From positions 1 to 64,000 of the forward strand of contig JBCCIS010000001.1 of the NCBI GenBank assembly GCA_039028155.1: 64,000 nucleotides of DNA, given 5' to 3'. Positions 7,897 through 15,552 of the stretch are shown here, piece after piece (position 1 is the first letter of the stretch; the number at the start of each line of letters is the position of its first letter). The position numbers and the translations under genes are program-made. The notes under the pieces were generated by a model, which searched no databases, was not told the DNA's origin, and saw only the letters and a program-made list of their open reading frames with translations. Source of the DNA: Pseudomonadota bacterium (GTDB lineage Bacteria > Pseudomonadota > Alphaproteobacteria > SP197).

Positions 7897-7926
7897 CGCG
7901 ACGTCGCTCGTTCGGCGTCGTCACCC

Positions 7927-8063
7927 TAGAGCAGATCCTGTTTTGATGGAATCGCTTCGCGATGACATCAAGACAGGTGAAACTGCTCTACGCATAGATA
8001 GAGAACGGATTCACATGATCAGGTGGAACCGTCAAACGGTTCCCAGTAATCATGATCCGCTCT
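7927..8063. repeat. Palindromic repeat pair (TAGAGC...GCTCTA family), copy 1
   Basis: Two imperfect palindromes lie side by side. Unit 7927-7990 has ends TAGAGCAG/CTGCTCTA, inner arms CCTGTTTTGATG/CATCAAGACAGG and a tip ATCGCTTCGCGAT. Unit 7999-8063 has ends TAGAGAACGGAT/ATCCGCTCT and inner arms GGAACCGT/ACGGTTCC. The first unit is nearly identical to the one at 42724-42786. It fills the gap between a DUF1801 gene and a small membrane-protein gene. Confidence 0.85.
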
Positions 8064-8079
8064 CGCACAGGTGCAGGCT

Positions 8080-8114
8080 GCGCACCCCCTTGGGCCACAT
8101 CCAAGGGGGTGCGC
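8080..8114. terminator. Perfect 14-bp GC-rich stem-loop
   Basis: GCGCACCCCCTTGG (8080-8093) and its exact reverse complement (8101-8114) flank a 7-base loop. It lies 18 nt beyond the stop of the minus-strand gene at 8132, the position of a transcript end. Neither side has a T-tract, so it may be a transcript-stabilising hairpin or a Rho-dependent end rather than a canonical intrinsic terminator. Confidence 0.5.
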
Positions 8115-8131
8115 GCCATTAGAGCCTGATG

Positions 8132-8341
8132 TCAGCGGCGATCACGTCCGCGCTTGATCACAAAGGCGACGAGAGCCGCCAGGCCGATGGCGGCAGCGAT
8201 CAGGGGCAACGCTTCGATGACGGCATCGCCAAAGTGCCAATGGGGTGCGCCCGCCGCATCGTGGGCGTGGGCGGAGAGGGCGAACAGGCCCGGCAGAACC
8301 GTAGCCAGGGAGGCGGCGATCGAACGGGTGAAAAGCGTCAT
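8132..8341 (-). CDS. Small His-containing membrane/periplasmic protein
   Basis: A 69-residue protein. Residues 1-26 look like a signal peptide ending near AHA, followed by the His-bearing stretch HAHDAAGAPHWHFGD. A single C-terminal membrane helix (about residues 42-62) ends in the basic tail KRGRDRR. GGAAG lies 7 bases before the ATG. The start resembles the histidine-bearing N-terminus of HupE-type nickel proteins, but no further similarity is claimed. It is 34 nt downstream of the His-rich ureohydrolase gene on the same strand, so co-transcription and a link to metal supply are plausible inferences. Confidence 0.6.
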   Translation of the reverse strand: MTLFTRSIAASLATVLPGLFALSAHAHDAAGAPHWHFGDAVIEALPLIAAAIGLAALVAFVIKRGRDRR

Positions 8342-8375
8342 CGAGTTCTTCCTTTCTGGGGTTGGTGGGTTGGCG

Positions 8376-9560
8376 TTAGTCGGACATCACGCGGTCGCGG
8401 TGGCCGATCTTGCCCTCGACGACCATGGTGCCGAGGGTATCCAGGATCACGCGGCAGGCGAGCTGCGCGGTGTTGTCGTTGACGTCGTAGGGTGGCGAGA
8501 CCTCGACCACCTCCATGCCGCACAGACCTTCGCGCGCGATCAGGCGGACCATCTCAAGCGCCTCACGCGGCATAAAGCCGCCGGGTTCCGGCGTGCCGGT
8601 GCCCGGCGCGAAACCGGGATCGATGGAGTCGATATCGAACGAGAGATAGACCGCCTTGGCGTCTTTCCAGGCAAGCTCCAAGGCCATCTCGGCAGCCTTC
8701 TTGGTACCGAGCTCTTCGACATCGGTCATGGTCATGACGCTGGTGCCGCGCTCGTTGGCGACTTCCGAGCCGCGGCGCGAGCCATACCAGCCGCCGATGC
8801 CGATCTGAACCAGGTTCTTCGGCGGACAGTTGGCAAGTCCGACATCGTGCATGTGGGTATGAGCGTGGTGCGAAGAGCTCCTGTCGACGCTCTCATGGCC
8901 GTGGGATGTCCAGTACCAGGGTGTCGTGTGCATGCGCTCGTCCATATCCATGTCGGCCATGTCGATGTGACGGTCGAAATGGATGATGCCGACATTGCCG
9001 TCGATATGAGGCGCGATGCCGCGCACGTTCGGATAGCCCAGCGAATGGTCACCGCCGACCAGGATCGGAAAGGCGCCCGACGTATAGACATGGGAAACCG
9101 CGAGGCTCACCTGATCGAACGTCTTCTCGATATTGCCGGGGATGACGAAGATGTCGCCGGCATCGCACATGTCGAGCTCTTCGGGCAGGTCGACACCGCC
9201 GTCGACCGAATAACCGTCATAGACCGCCGAGATGCGCCGGACCGCCTGGGGCCCGAAGCGCGTCCCCGGGCGATAGGTCGTGCCGGTATCGAAGGGCACG
9301 CCGACAAAGGCCGCCTCATAGTCGCCGACCTTCTTGATGTCCTCGCAGTAAGTCGACTTCATGAAGGTATTGATCCCGGCAAAGGCCGGCAGGTGGCCGC
9401 GGCTGAACAGCGAGATCGTCCGGTCGTGGATCGAGTCCGCGGCCTCCAGCCCCAGTTCCAGGGTCCTGGCGATCTCTTCTTCTTGTTTGGTCTGGGAGAT
9501 CTTGCCCAAACGCTTCAGGTTCCGGTTGCCGCGCAACTCCCCCGACTTCGGATCAGGCAT
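8376..9560 (-). CDS. Ureohydrolase (arginase/agmatinase/guanidinase superfamily) with His-rich insertion
   Basis: This 394-residue enzyme should hydrolyse a guanidino compound to urea plus an amine. The dinuclear metal ligands are all present: His172 (GGDHS), Asp196-His198-Asp200 (FDRHIDMAD), and Asp309 and Asp311 (SFDIDSID). A long N-terminal extension of about 80 residues and the stretches HTTPW and PPKNLVQIGIGGW resemble, from memory, the clade containing the nickel-dependent guanidine hydrolase GdmH rather than ordinary SpeB. Between HTTPWYW and CPPKN lies an extra segment with seven His at 220, 222, 231, 232, 234, 236 and 238. No HypA/HypB-like chaperones or guanidine riboswitch are seen nearby. 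The true substrate is unresolved. Confidence 0.8.
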   Translation of the reverse strand: MPDPKSGELRGNRNLKRLGKISQTKQEEEIARTLELGLEAADSIHDRTISLFSRGHLPAFAGINTFMKSTYCEDIKKVGDYEAAFVGVPFDTGTTYRPGTRFGPQAVRRISAVYDGYSVDGGVDLPEELDMCDAGDIFVIPGNIEKTFDQVSLAVSHVYTSGAFPILVGGDHSLGYPNVRGIAPHIDGNVGIIHFDRHIDMADMDMDERMHTTPWYWTSHGHESVDRSSSHHAHTHMHDVGLANCPPKNLVQIGIGGWYGSRRGSEVANERGTSVMTMTDVEELGTKKAAEMALELAWKDAKAVYLSFDIDSIDPGFAPGTGTPEPGGFMPREALEMVRLIAREGLCGMEVVEVSPPYDVNDNTAQLACRVILDTLGTMVVEGKIGHRDRVMSD

Positions 9561-9732
9561 GTTTCTCCCCCGTGACGTTTTTTGCCTTGCCCCCGCACGC
9601 TAGTGGCTGGCGGCGCCCGCATCAATCGCCATATGGTCGATGCCATACATTGAAGGTGGATGACGTAGCGTGCGGCGTTTACGTCGACTAGGTTCTCGGG
9701 AACAGGCGCAGCAGCGAATTACGGGGGGCACC

Positions 9733-11148
9733 ATGGGCGCGAGACGTATCATCCGGAACGCCTGTGTCATCTCCGTCGACCCGGAGATCGGCACCCAGCG
9801 AGACGCCGACATCCTGATCGACGATGACCACATTGCCGCGATCGAGACCGAGCTGGATGTCGAAGATGCCGAGCCAATCGATGCCAGCGGCATGATCGCC
9901 ATGCCGGGCCTGGTTTGTTGCCACCGGCATCTTTGGATGACACTGCTGCGCGGCTTTATCTCCGACGGCACGTGGTCGAGCTATCTGGTCGAGACGTTCT
10001 GGGGCCGCCGGCCGCTCTACCGGCCAGAAGACAGCCACATCGCAGCCTATGCCGGCGCGCTGGACGCCATCGATGCCGGCGTCACCACGGTCTTGGACTT
10101 CCACGATTGCAGCGTCCGCGAAAGCCTTGCCGATGCCAGTCTGGACGCCCTCGAGAAGAGCGGCCTGCGCGCGGTCTTCGCCTATGGTCTTGAAGGGCCG
10201 CCCGATTTGGAGGGCACCGCCGGTGCCGAGTCGCTGTCGCCCACGCTGCCCTGGCATCGCGACGAGGCGCTGCGCCTGCGCAACGGCCGCCTGTCCAGCG
10301 ACGACGGCCTCATCACCATGGGCATGACCGCCCGCAATCTGGAGTTCCTGCCCTTTGCCTGTGCGGAGCACGATCTGGGGCTCGCCCGCGAGCTTGGCGT
10401 GCGCACGGTGACCACCCATGCGGGATCCGGTGCGCTGGGCAAGGGCGCGACCCTTGTCGATAACCTGCGGGACCATGACCTTCTGGGACCGGACATTCTG
10501 TTTTCCCACGGTCAGAGCTTCACCGACGAGGAGCTCGATACGTTGGCGGCCACGGGCGTCAAGATCGTGGTGTCAGTCGAAAGCGAGCTTGGCCAGGGCG
10601 CCGACCCCGTCACGTGGCGCGCCCTTCAGCATGGCGTGTCGGTGAGCCTGGGCGCCGATTCGGTCGGTAGTCTGGCGGGCGACATGTTTCGCCACATGCA
10701 GATGACGCTCAAAGTCGGGCGCGGCTCCAGGGCGCGGCTGTTAGATGAGCAGGGCATCGCGCCGACGGATGTGGCGCTCACGAGCCGCGACATGCTGGAG
10801 ATCGCCACCATGGGCGGCGCTCGGTCGCTGCGCCTGGATGACAGGATCGGCAGCCTGACGCCCGGCAAGCAGGCCGACATCATCCTGCTGTCGCGCGAGC
10901 GGGTCGGCATGATGTCCGGCGCCGAGCCCGAACAGATCGCCGTCCTGCAGGCCAATGGTCGCGACGTCGATACGGTGCTCATCGCCGGGCGGGTGCTGAA
11001 ACGCCATGGCGTCTTGCTGGATGCCGACCTCAAGGCTGTTGCGCGCAGTCTCGAGGCCTCGCGCGCCTATCTTGACGAGTCCTACGGGCACCTCGACACC
11101 GGCGGTTTGTGGGATACCTACAACACCAAGGTCGCTGCGGCGTCTTAA
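9733..11148 (+). CDS. Amidohydrolase, TRZ/ATZ (cytosine/guanine deaminase-like) family
   Basis: A 471-residue metal-dependent hydrolase that would remove an amino or chloro group from a heterocycle or guanidine-like substrate. Metal-site motifs are CHRHLWMTLLRG (HxH, near residue 72), TTHAGSG, FSHGQS and SLGADSVGS, and the C-terminal PGKQADIILL sheet is typical. A longer reading frame exists, but the ATG at 9733 is preceded by GGGGGG and matches the family N-terminus (RRIIRNACVISVD). It is divergent from the ureohydrolase gene by 172 nt and convergent with the amidase, suggesting a nitrogen-compound catabolic locus. The substrate is unknown. Confidence 0.82.
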   Translation: MGARRIIRNACVISVDPEIGTQRDADILIDDDHIAAIETELDVEDAEPIDASGMIAMPGLVCCHRHLWMTLLRGFISDGTWSSYLVETFWGRRPLYRPEDSHIAAYAGALDAIDAGVTTVLDFHDCSVRESLADASLDALEKSGLRAVFAYGLEGPPDLEGTAGAESLSPTLPWHRDEALRLRNGRLSSDDGLITMGMTARNLEFLPFACAEHDLGLARELGVRTVTTHAGSGALGKGATLVDNLRDHDLLGPDILFSHGQSFTDEELDTLAATGVKIVVSVESELGQGADPVTWRALQHGVSVSLGADSVGSLAGDMFRHMQMTLKVGRGSRARLLDEQGIAPTDVALTSRDMLEIATMGGARSLRLDDRIGSLTPGKQADIILLSRERVGMMSGAEPEQIAVLQANGRDVDTVLIAGRVLKRHGVLLDADLKAVARSLEASRAYLDESYGHLDTGGLWDTYNTKVAAAS

Positions 11149-11164
11149 GGCCCTTGCCGGTCTA

Positions 11165-12580
11165 TCAGCCGACCTGAACCGGAACAGCGAGTGCGCGCTC
11201 GATCAGGGCGCGGGCCTCGCCCTCGCCTTCCTGGAGCGAGCGGCCGAAGGCGAGCAGATCTTCGTCGGCCCAGGACGGCGCGACGATCTGAACGCAGAAC
11301 GGCATACCGTCCCTGCCGATCCCGACCGGCACGACCAGGACCGGTGATGCCGTCAACGAGAACGGCGTCGTGTAGGCTATCGCCCGCCAAAAGTATGCTT
11401 CGTCGAATGTCTCGCCGTGATGCGGCGCGACCGTCGGCGATGCCGGACAGACCAGAAAGTCATAGGTCTCGAACAGCCGGTTGACCGTCAGACGGAAGGC
11501 CTCCCAGCGGCTCATCAGGACAATGAAATCGCCGGCCGGTCGCTCGTCCAGCTTGCCGACGCTTTCGAGCCAGAACGCCATGGAAGGCGACATGGCATCG
11601 AGACCGGTCGCGGCCTCGACCGCCTGGCGCAGCAGGTGGCCGGCATCGGCGCTGAACAGGCTATAGGCGATGTCGCCGCCTTCGGCGAACAGGGCATGAA
11701 GATCCGGCATTTCGACGTGGTATTTGGGCCCGAGCGCGGCGCCAAAGGCCTCGATCGCCTCGACGATCTCCGGCTCTGGCGGCGCTACCGGACTGCCGCT
11801 TACCAAGGCGATCCTGGCACCGTCCGCGCGCGGAGCGCCTTGACGGCCAGTGACCCCGTCAGTTTTGGGATCGTCCGGGTCGGCGCCGCCGATGACCTGA
11901 AACACCAGTTCCAGATCCCGGACGCTGCGCGCAAGCGGGGCGATGCGGCACATCTGTCCCTTCATGCCGGAACAGCCGAACAGGTAGCCGGCCGCCGACA
12001 CGCGGCCCAGCGAAGGACGATGGGCGACGAGGCCGCAGCAATTGGCGGTGTTGCGGCTGCCGCCGCCGAAATCGCTGCCGATAACGAAAGGAAGGGCGCC
12101 GGCCTTGACCAGCGCCGCGCCGCCGCCGGTGCTGCCGCCCGGCGACCGGGCGAGGTCGATAGGGTTGTTCGTGCGTCCGTAGATCAGGTTATCGGTCTCG
12201 ATCGAGGTGCCGAGCTCCGGCGTGTTGGTCAGACCCAGAAGGACACCGCCAGCCGCGTCCAGCCGATTGACGACGGTGGCGCTGCAGGCGGAGACGTGAT
12301 CGGCATGGCCCATGGTGCCGAAGGTCGTAACCCAGCCCTCGACTTCCAGGCAGTCCTTGACCGCATAGGGTAGCCCCCAGAAAGGTCCAGAGGAGGGCGC
12401 CTGGTCTCGATCCGCCGCAATGCCGCGAGACCAATCGGGCCGTTGCTGCACCATGCCGTTGATCGCCGGCTCGACCGCATCGAGACGGTCGATATGGGCG
12501 GCAACGACCTCCCGGCTACTCGCCTCGTCGCGCGCGAGAAGCTCGCCGAGGGCGACGAGGTCGAGGTCACACAGGTTCAC
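11165..12580 (-). CDS. Amidase-signature family protein with displaced nucleophile
   Basis: A 471-residue amidase-signature protein. Lys75 (PYAVKDC) and the cis-Ser Ser150 (SPGGSTGGG) of the Ser-cisSer-Lys triad are present. The nucleophile motif, normally D-x-G-G-S-x-R, reads D170-F-G-G-G-S-R176, so Gly174 occupies the nucleophile position and a Ser follows at 175. Otherwise length and C-terminal features (SPVLVVPVGIGRDGMPFCVQ) are normal, so this is not a decayed pseudogene. It is convergent with the amidohydrolase gene, 16 nt apart. It may use Ser175, be a binding protein, or be inactive. Confidence 0.82.
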   Translation of the reverse strand: MNLCDLDLVALGELLARDEASSREVVAAHIDRLDAVEPAINGMVQQRPDWSRGIAADRDQAPSSGPFWGLPYAVKDCLEVEGWVTTFGTMGHADHVSACSATVVNRLDAAGGVLLGLTNTPELGTSIETDNLIYGRTNNPIDLARSPGGSTGGGAALVKAGALPFVIGSDFGGGSRNTANCCGLVAHRPSLGRVSAAGYLFGCSGMKGQMCRIAPLARSVRDLELVFQVIGGADPDDPKTDGVTGRQGAPRADGARIALVSGSPVAPPEPEIVEAIEAFGAALGPKYHVEMPDLHALFAEGGDIAYSLFSADAGHLLRQAVEAATGLDAMSPSMAFWLESVGKLDERPAGDFIVLMSRWEAFRLTVNRLFETYDFLVCPASPTVAPHHGETFDEAYFWRAIAYTTPFSLTASPVLVVPVGIGRDGMPFCVQIVAPSWADEDLLAFGRSLQEGEGEARALIERALAVPVQVG

Positions 12581-12827
12581 TGGGTCCTCCGGGAAACCGC
12601 ATGGTCAAGGTCGGCTCGTAAGGCGTCCATCCTGCCACCTGCGGCGACCACCTGTCTTGTTCCGCAGGTTCCAAGGCAACAGATCAGTACGGTCCCATCA
12701 GAAATATATGCAAGCGGCATCATTCTAATCGTTGCTCTTCAGCATAAGAACGCAACGCGCCGCAGCACGATACGAAGCCACTGCGATCAGGCAGCAAAAT
12801 AGCTTCTTGCGGCTCGCGTCAAATGCT

Positions 12828-12854
12828 GTATAGTACGTTTAATACGTACTATAC
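12828..12854. promoter_or_regulatory. Perfect 11-bp inverted repeat operator over a promoter
   Basis: GTATAGTACGT (12828-12838), spacer TTAAT, ACGTACTATAC (12844-12854), ending 2 nt before the ATG of the HTH gene. The left arm contains TATAGT (12829-12834), a good -10, with TTGCGG (12807-12812) 16 bases upstream. Binding here would block transcription, as expected for an autorepressor. A second half-site matching 10 of 11 bases (ACGTATTATAC, 13072-13082) lies inside the gene. The rest of the 276 nt upstream gap (12581-12856) shows no gene. Confidence 0.7.
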
Positions 12855-12856
12855 AA

Positions 12857-13384
12857 ATGCACACTAGGATGAGTGACACTCAGGTTCGATATCAGCTTTC
12901 GGTCAGGGATACGGCCGCGCAACTGGGGATTAGCGAGGGCGCTGTAAGACAGCGTATACGCCGCGGATCTCTTGAGGCACGGCGAAAAGGACGTCGCGTT
13001 CTGGTACTCCTGACGGAAGCCGACGTGGCGGCGGAGGGCTATCAGGAAGGCGACGACCTCGACCATACTGTACGTATTATACAAAATGTCGATGAAGCAC
13101 CATCACCCAACCCGAACACTACGGTGAGCCGCACGGAACTCGATCAGGCCAACGCCGCCTATGACGACTTGGCCGAAGCTTGGGCGCGCGACCTGCGCCG
13201 CCAACTCGAACGCTTGGAAGGCGAGGTCGAGCGGTTGCTGAAAGAACTCAGCGAAACGCGAGAACGCCATGCCGAGGAGATGCGCCGCAAGGACATCTTG
13301 CTCCAGGGTAACCAGGAAGCGCTGATGACATCGATCGCGCGGATCGCCGGACCCGCCGCCCAGACGCCGCCGGAATCCGAATAG
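12857..13384 (+). CDS. HTH DNA-binding protein with C-terminal coiled coil
   Basis: A 175-residue probable transcription regulator. Residues about 14-50 form a helix-turn-helix of the excisionase/MerR-like type (VRDTAAQLGISEGAVRQRIR, then a basic GRRVLVLL wing). Residues about 100-160 are rich in Glu, Arg and Leu with heptad-like spacing (RRQLERLEGEVERLLKELSE), a coiled coil for dimerisation. The start at 12857 lies directly against the operator, and a second ATG at 12869 is possible. The layout suggests autoregulation. It is not a recognised named family; such proteins occur on phages and plasmids as well as chromosomes, but no mobile genes are nearby. Confidence 0.75.
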   Translation: MHTRMSDTQVRYQLSVRDTAAQLGISEGAVRQRIRRGSLEARRKGRRVLVLLTEADVAAEGYQEGDDLDHTVRIIQNVDEAPSPNPNTTVSRTELDQANAAYDDLAEAWARDLRRQLERLEGEVERLLKELSETRERHAEEMRRKDILLQGNQEALMTSIARIAGPAAQTPPESE

Positions 13385-13425
13385 CCGCGCTTGCGCCGGG
13401 GGCCACCGCGCGCCAAGCTCGCACC

Positions 13426-13851
13426 ATGAGCGGCTACATAGAGACCTATCGCGGCATGGTGACCGCCTGGAACTGCGACCACCAGGGCCACATGAACACG
13501 GTGCAGTACTACGCCATGTTTGATCAGGCGGGCTGGCACATGCTGACCCGCGCCGGTTACAACAACGAGCGTCTGCGCGCCGACAAGCGCGGATTTGTCG
13601 ACGTGCGCGCGGATCTCGCCTTTATCGACGAGATGATCGTCAACGATCCCGTGGTGATCGAAAGCGGCGTGCGCAAAATCGGCAACTCGTCGCTAACCTA
13701 TCACTCGCGCATGTATCGCGGTGATGGCGGCAATCCTGTCGCCACGGCGACCACGACCACCGTCCACTTCGATCTGGAAGCGCGGGCCAAAACGCCCATT
13801 CCAGACGATATCCGATCTTGTTTTGAGGCGCTGCTGGTCGATGAGGGCTGA
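13426..13851 (+). CDS. Hotdog-fold acyl-CoA thioesterase (4HBT type)
   Basis: A 141-residue single hotdog domain. The opening (RGMVTAWNCDHQGHMNTVQYYAMFDQAGWHML) carries the Asp/Asn-His-x-Gly-His-x-Asn pattern of 4-hydroxybenzoyl-CoA thioesterase-like enzymes, which hydrolyse acyl-CoA esters in the cytoplasm. It follows the HTH gene by 41 nt on the same strand and could be co-transcribed with it. A related hotdog protein with the same WIDFNGHMN-type motif is at 44513. The substrate chain is unknown. Confidence 0.85.
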   Translation: MSGYIETYRGMVTAWNCDHQGHMNTVQYYAMFDQAGWHMLTRAGYNNERLRADKRGFVDVRADLAFIDEMIVNDPVVIESGVRKIGNSSLTYHSRMYRGDGGNPVATATTTTVHFDLEARAKTPIPDDIRSCFEALLVDEG

Positions 13852-13856
13852 GAGCC

Positions 13857-13882
13857 AGAGCCGTTTGACGCGATCTGCTCTA
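13857..13882. repeat. Short palindromic repeat remnant providing the nrtS stop codon
   Basis: AGAGC...GATCTGCTCTA: the right arm is the GATCTGCTCTA typical of the repeat family, with a short left arm at 13857. The terminal CTA (13880-13882) is, on the minus strand, the TAG stop codon of the nrtS gene. Confidence 0.6.
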
Positions 13883-14119
13883 AGCGGCTCGTGAAGCCTC
13901 CTGCTTGGCACGCACGCCAGCATAGGTGGCGACGCCATAGGGCACGCAATAGGTCAGGCACAGCTTGAACCAATTGATGGGATCGCCTTCGACCATGATG
14001 TCGCCCTGATTGATGACGACCAGCATGGTGCCGACCACGAACCCGACCTTCAGCGACCGCGCGACGATCTCGCGCGACCGGGCAATCGCGAAAAAGGACG
14101 TCTGGTCGTCGGCTCTCAG
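13880..14119 (-). CDS. nrtS: NrtS-like small nitrate/nitrite transporter (no standard start codon)
   Basis: Reading the minus strand gives a 79-residue membrane protein matching the NrtS pattern: VARSLKVGFVVGTMLVVINQ, then INWFKLCLTYCVPYGVATYA. NrtS proteins are two-helix inner-membrane carriers for nitrate and nitrite. No ATG, GTG or TTG precedes the conserved part in frame. The first usable codon is CTG at 14119, overlapping the stop of the upstream gene (CTGA), which suggests translational coupling with a rare CTG start; a start at another non-standard codon is also possible. The stop codon is supplied by a copy of the palindromic repeat. Confidence 0.75.
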   Translation of the reverse strand: MRADDQTSFFAIARSREIVARSLKVGFVVGTMLVVINQGDIMVEGDPINWFKLCLTYCVPYGVATYAGVRAKQEASRAA

Positions 14120-14613
14120 TAAAGCGAGTCCAGCGGGATGGAGTAGTTCACCGTCAGCGTCTCCATGCCCGGATTGCGATCATAGATGCTGGCATTCGAG
14201 ATATGGGTGAATTCAATACCCAGCCTGGAGCGGTCATCAAAGCGCCAGTCCAGCGCGACGGCCGAACGGAACTCAACGACCCCGCCCAGATCCTTACCGC
14301 TGCCCTCTTCATAGGCGCCGACGGCAAAGCTGGGACGGAAAACCACCCGTTTGCCGAAGAAGAAGTCCACGTAAACGCCGCCATAGCCGTAGAGCGAGCC
14401 ATCGGTCGTCACGAAACCACCCACCATGGGGGTCAAGATCAGGTCTTTGAAGTCCGACCGATACTCGACGCCGAACATGGCCGCTGTGTAATCGTCAAAG
14501 ATGTCGGACGCACCGCCATAGACCGCCAGGAAAGGTGGGTCGTCCTCAGCATCGGCGGGCCCGGCCCATACCGCTGCCATCGCGAGCGCACAAACGGCCG
14601 CCAAAAACCGCAT
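14116..14613 (-). CDS. PagL-like lipid A deacylase / acyloxyacyl hydrolase
   Basis: A 165-residue outer-membrane beta-barrel candidate. The signal peptide (residues 1-22, ending ADA) is followed by alternating strands rich in Tyr, Phe and Gly. The end FTHISNASIYDRNPG carries His137 and Ser139, with Glu151 twelve residues later, the same spacing as the His-Ser-Glu triad of PagL, which removes an acyl chain from lipid A. It should act in the outer membrane to modify LPS. The gene ends in TGA overlapping the nrtS reading frame downstream. Confidence 0.8.
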   Translation of the reverse strand: MRFLAAVCALAMAAVWAGPADAEDDPPFLAVYGGASDIFDDYTAAMFGVEYRSDFKDLILTPMVGGFVTTDGSLYGYGGVYVDFFFGKRVVFRPSFAVGAYEEGSGKDLGGVVEFRSAVALDWRFDDRSRLGIEFTHISNASIYDRNPGMETLTVNYSIPLDSLY

Positions 14614-14760
14614 TCCCCTACCCCTTCGTGACGTTGCCCCCGTCGAGCGCGCAAATTCCCCCGAAAACCCTTATCACCCCGGGCGAACGCGCTCTAGCGG
14701 GCGCATCCTACAGATAAGGGCGTAGGCGTCAAAGCCCCAAGGACGTATAGAATAGCGGTC

Positions 14761-15552
14761 ATGGAACAGGTGTTGGTGAGCAGCCTGGTTGGGATTTTCG
14801 TCCTTTTCGCCGCCTCCCAGGGATTGGCGCAGGTCGATCCGCGTCTTCACGAAGGTCCGACGGCGATCGTCGTCGAGGTGGTCGACGGCGATACCGTGAT
14901 ACTGGATGACGGCAGCCAGGTGCGCCTGGTCAACATTCAAACGCCGAAACTGGCGCTGGGCCGCGAAGACTTCGAGGAGCAGCCCCTGGCGCACGAAGCC
15001 AAGGCAGCGCTGGAAGAGGCGGTCCTCAACCGCCAGGTGACACTCGCCTTCGACCAGACCCAGATGGACCGCCACGGCCGCTGGCTCGCCCATCTCTACC
15101 GCGACGACGGCCTGTGGCTTCAGGGCCATATGGTCGATATCGCCCTGGCGCGCGTCTACAGCTTCCCCGACAACCGCATCATGGCGTCCGAGCTCCTGGC
15201 GCGCGAAGCGGACGCCAGAGCGCTCGACGCCGGTATCTGGGCCCTGTCGTTCTATGCGGTGCGTGAAGCCGGCGATCCCGACGCGGTGCCGGTCGATAGC
15301 TATGAACTGGTCGAAGGGCACGTTGTCGACGCCGCAGAGGTCAACGGGCGGGTCTTTCTGAACTTCGGCGACGACTGGAAGTCCGATGTGACGGCCACCG
15401 TGTCACCGGAAGATGCCCGGCTGTTCGACACCGAGACGATTGACCTGGCTTCGCTCGCTGGGCAAAGAATCCGGGTGCGCGGATGGGTCAACTGGCACAA
15501 CGGGCCGTCGATCAGTGTCAGCCATCCCGAACAGATCGAGGTTTTGGAATGA
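14761..15552 (+). CDS. Secreted SNase-like (thermonuclease-fold) protein, catalytic site altered
   Basis: A 263-residue exported protein (signal peptide about 1-23) with a staphylococcal-nuclease fold at about residues 34-150. Asp42 and Asp44 (VDGDTV), Arg55 and the later Arg (RHGRWLAHLY) match SNase. The loop normally reading R-L-x-x-x-D-T-P-E reads RLVNIQTPK, so the metal-binding Asp becomes Gln60 and the general-base Glu becomes Lys63. The C-terminal 100 residues form a separate beta-rich domain. It overlaps the next gene by 4 nt (ATGA), so it is coupled to the M48 protease and may act as a binding partner in the envelope. Confidence 0.75.
   Translation: MEQVLVSSLVGIFVLFAASQGLAQVDPRLHEGPTAIVVEVVDGDTVILDDGSQVRLVNIQTPKLALGREDFEEQPLAHEAKAALEEAVLNRQVTLAFDQTQMDRHGRWLAHLYRDDGLWLQGHMVDIALARVYSFPDNRIMASELLAREADARALDAGIWALSFYAVREAGDPDAVPVDSYELVEGHVVDAAEVNGRVFLNFGDDWKSDVTATVSPEDARLFDTETIDLASLAGQRIRVRGWVNWHNGPSISVSHPEQIEVLE

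Noticed and set aside
9561-9732. A guanidine riboswitch before the ureohydrolase
   Set aside because: I looked on the minus strand for ykkC-type conserved elements such as the paired ACGR loops and found none.
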